DNA from: Actinomucor elegans
Lineage: Eukaryota; Mucoromycota; Mucoromycetes; Mucorales; Mucoraceae
Assembly (NCBI GenBank): GCA_026027325.1
Contig: JAMSLZ010000017.1
Span: 310,001-374,000 of the forward strand
Reading direction: 5' to 3'
Length of the DNA stretch: 64,000 bases
The notes under the pieces are model-generated. The model was not told the DNA's origin, ran no database searches, and saw only the letters and a list, made by a program, of their open reading frames with translations. Each line of letters starts with the position of its first letter. Position 1 is the first letter of the stretch. Positions 62,720 through 64,000 of the stretch are shown here, piece after piece. Both the position numbers and the translations under genes were made by a program.

Positions 62720-63748
62720 ATGGACCCCAATTGTCCAAATGTAATAGAGATCGCTGACGATGATCATTTTATTGAGCCCAACTTCCAACTCACTAGAGTT
62801 ACGCCACGTAAAATTGTAAATAGTTTTTACAAGATCGTGATAGTTTATAACTTTATTCTAAAGAATAAACACTATAGGTGTTTTGTATTGACATTTCGCT
62901 CGAAATAAATGCAGAACTCAAAGCATCGCTTAATTGTGGGCTTAAGGACACAAATATGTACTACAGGTAATGATAAACTTGAGCAACCTTTGAAAACTAA
63001 TTGTTAAAACAGTACTTGGCTTGAAACAATACAGCGTTTTTTGAAAAGATATACCCACACGAATGCTCTGTTAGGAAATGACAAGGACCTCTATGCAATC
63101 ATGCTTTTATCAGACAAAGCTGTTTGGGTGGGTATTTGTGGTTGATAGAAAAGATGAGGATTTTAATTCGTAGTTTCCTGCTAGTGGTGTGACTTTACCA
63201 GTGACATTAGCGTCATTAATGGCGAAATAGATTTGCTTGATGGTGAGATAATTACTAAGTATGAAGAATTAGGTAGATTTATCTCCGTCAAATATAATAT
63301 GAGCTTGATTAACAATGTGATAGATACTCAGACCATATTTGATGTACTTGCAACAAAAGTGAACGTAGAGGACTCGAATTGGTTTATACAAACTATCGTA
63401 ATATATAGTAGAGGAAATGTGTTGCCAACTGCTGTAACTGGCAATGATTATTTGACCATTCGGGGGTCCTCGAACTTTACTCTGGATATACTCTTTTTGC
63501 ACGATAAAAAATCAGACATCACTCAGGTAAATCCATTATGTAATTTAATCAATAGCTTTGCTCATGTTACTATATAGGCTATCTATGATTTCTGGAGTGG
63601 CCTCGATAATGAGGCGGTTCCTGGATGGTATTATGAAACAGGTGTTTTTCAAGGAAAAGACACGCTTTCCAAAGCCTTGGCGCAACTTATCGCTCATCCT
63701 TTGCAAAGGCACAGAAATCAAGAACAGATAGGATCGTTTATTCAATAA
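62720..63748 (+). CDS. BABAM1: MERIT40/BABAM1-like VWA-domain protein (BRISC / BRCA1-A scaffold)
   Basis: Five exons (62720-62815, 62878-62966, 63013-63127, 63185-63526 and 63578-63748) give 270 aa. Conserved landmarks of MERIT40 in order: RKIVFCIDISLE (first VWA strand, metal-site-like D-x-S), YAIMLLSDKAVWWCDFTSD, QTIVIYSRGNVLP, LDILFLHDKK, IYDFWSGLDN, YYETGV and the hallmark LAQLIAHPLQRH near the C-terminus. In animals and plants this protein holds the K63-specific deubiquitinase BRCC36 in the nuclear BRCA1-A and cytosolic BRISC complexes. The donor at 63128 (GTGGGT) and acceptor at 63184 were chosen because they alone keep the frame and give W-x-x-FTSD as in the family. It ends one base before the stop codon of the convergent coiled-coil gene. 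Confidence 0.82.
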
Positions 63749-63749
63749 A

Positions 63750-64000
63750 TCAAATGGATGCGTTCTTGACATAGTCTAGTTCTTGTTTCAGTATCCTAAC
63801 TTCTTCCATATAACCCAACATTTTTCTATATCTATCTGCAGATTCCTCTCTAGATTCATTGAGGCTCGTCCTTAGAATTTCAGAATGTTCATTAACGCGT
63901 TCCATTGCGCTTTCTAGTTCTCTGTTTTGCGATATTTTCTCCATCAGTTTTTCTTTAAGAATATTAATCTCCTCCACATACTGATGATGATCCACTGCAG
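63750..64000 (-). CDS. Partial coiled-coil protein (5' part outside window)
   Basis: An open frame runs from the window edge to a stop at 63750-63752; the 83 codons seen are C-terminal. It is a continuous charged heptad coiled coil (YVEEINILKEKLMEKISQNR, ELESAMERVNEH, GYMEEVRILKQELDYV) ending NASI. There is no ATG near the edge, so the gene continues beyond the window. The fold gives no specific function. Confidence 0.7.
   Translation of the reverse strand, partial: AVDHHQYVEEINILKEKLMEKISQNRELESAMERVNEHSEILRTSLNESREESADRYRKMLGYMEEVRILKQELDYVKNASI

Overview
The window looks like nuclear DNA of an early-diverging filamentous fungus, most likely Mucoromycota (Mucorales). It is AT-rich, and its genes are interrupted by many short GT-AG introns of about 40-80 nt. 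The proteins are typical of fungi (Mnn9-family mannosyltransferase, Brr6, Nup192, Sec24, a hybrid histidine kinase, F-box/LRR and zinc-knuckle families). It also carries a MERIT40/BABAM1 homologue, a family absent from budding yeast. All exon boundaries below were worked out by hand from splice signals and reading frame; there is no transcript evidence.

Layout. 0-7.6 kb: a partial membrane protein at the left edge (minus), PEX11 (plus), a repeat-bearing 3.8-kb gap, then a heat-shock-factor-type regulator (minus). 10-16.3 kb: DUG3 and, 105 bp downstream, an Anp1/Mnn9-family mannosyltransferase (both plus), then an unknown 398-aa protein and GPD1 (both minus). 17.4-19.3 kb: an eIF4B-like factor with a 6-nt microexon and a 52-aa orphan (minus). 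20.6-30 kb: the very large NUP192 (plus), then mitoferrin and BRR6 (minus). 32.9-33.8 kb: two small orphan genes facing each other. 37-38.5 kb: a GabT-like 4-aminobutyrate aminotransferase. 40.3-42.2 kb: a broken F-box/LRR gene. 43.4-49.2 kb: a 1751-aa PAS-PAS hybrid histidine kinase. 51.9-59.7 kb: SDH2, SEC24 (plus), a peroxisomal-type 2,4-dienoyl-CoA reductase with a 9-nt microexon, and a small heat-shock protein fused to a repetitive Cys-Pro-rich N-terminus (both minus). 60.7-64 kb: a zinc-knuckle relic, tRNA-Lys(CUU), a MERIT40-like gene (plus) and a partial coiled-coil gene (minus) whose stop codon lies 1 nt from the MERIT40 stop.

The genes do not form an operon or cluster; this is a housekeeping landscape. 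Two genes belong to peroxisomes or fatty-acid oxidation (PEX11, the dienoyl-CoA reductase). Several belong to mitochondrial or redox metabolism (SDH2, mitoferrin, GPD1, GABA transaminase, DUG3), and others to the nuclear envelope and secretory route (NUP192, BRR6, SEC24, the mannosyltransferase).

The most unusual item is the 328-aa Hsp20 protein at 58723-59709, with eleven Cys-Pro dipeptides in front of the alpha-crystallin domain. Other points of note are two microexons (6 and 9 nt), start codons isolated on 4-8 nt first exons, recurrent T(n)A(n) palindromes that sit in introns more often than expected, and a degenerate interspersed repeat family confined to the gene-poor gaps.
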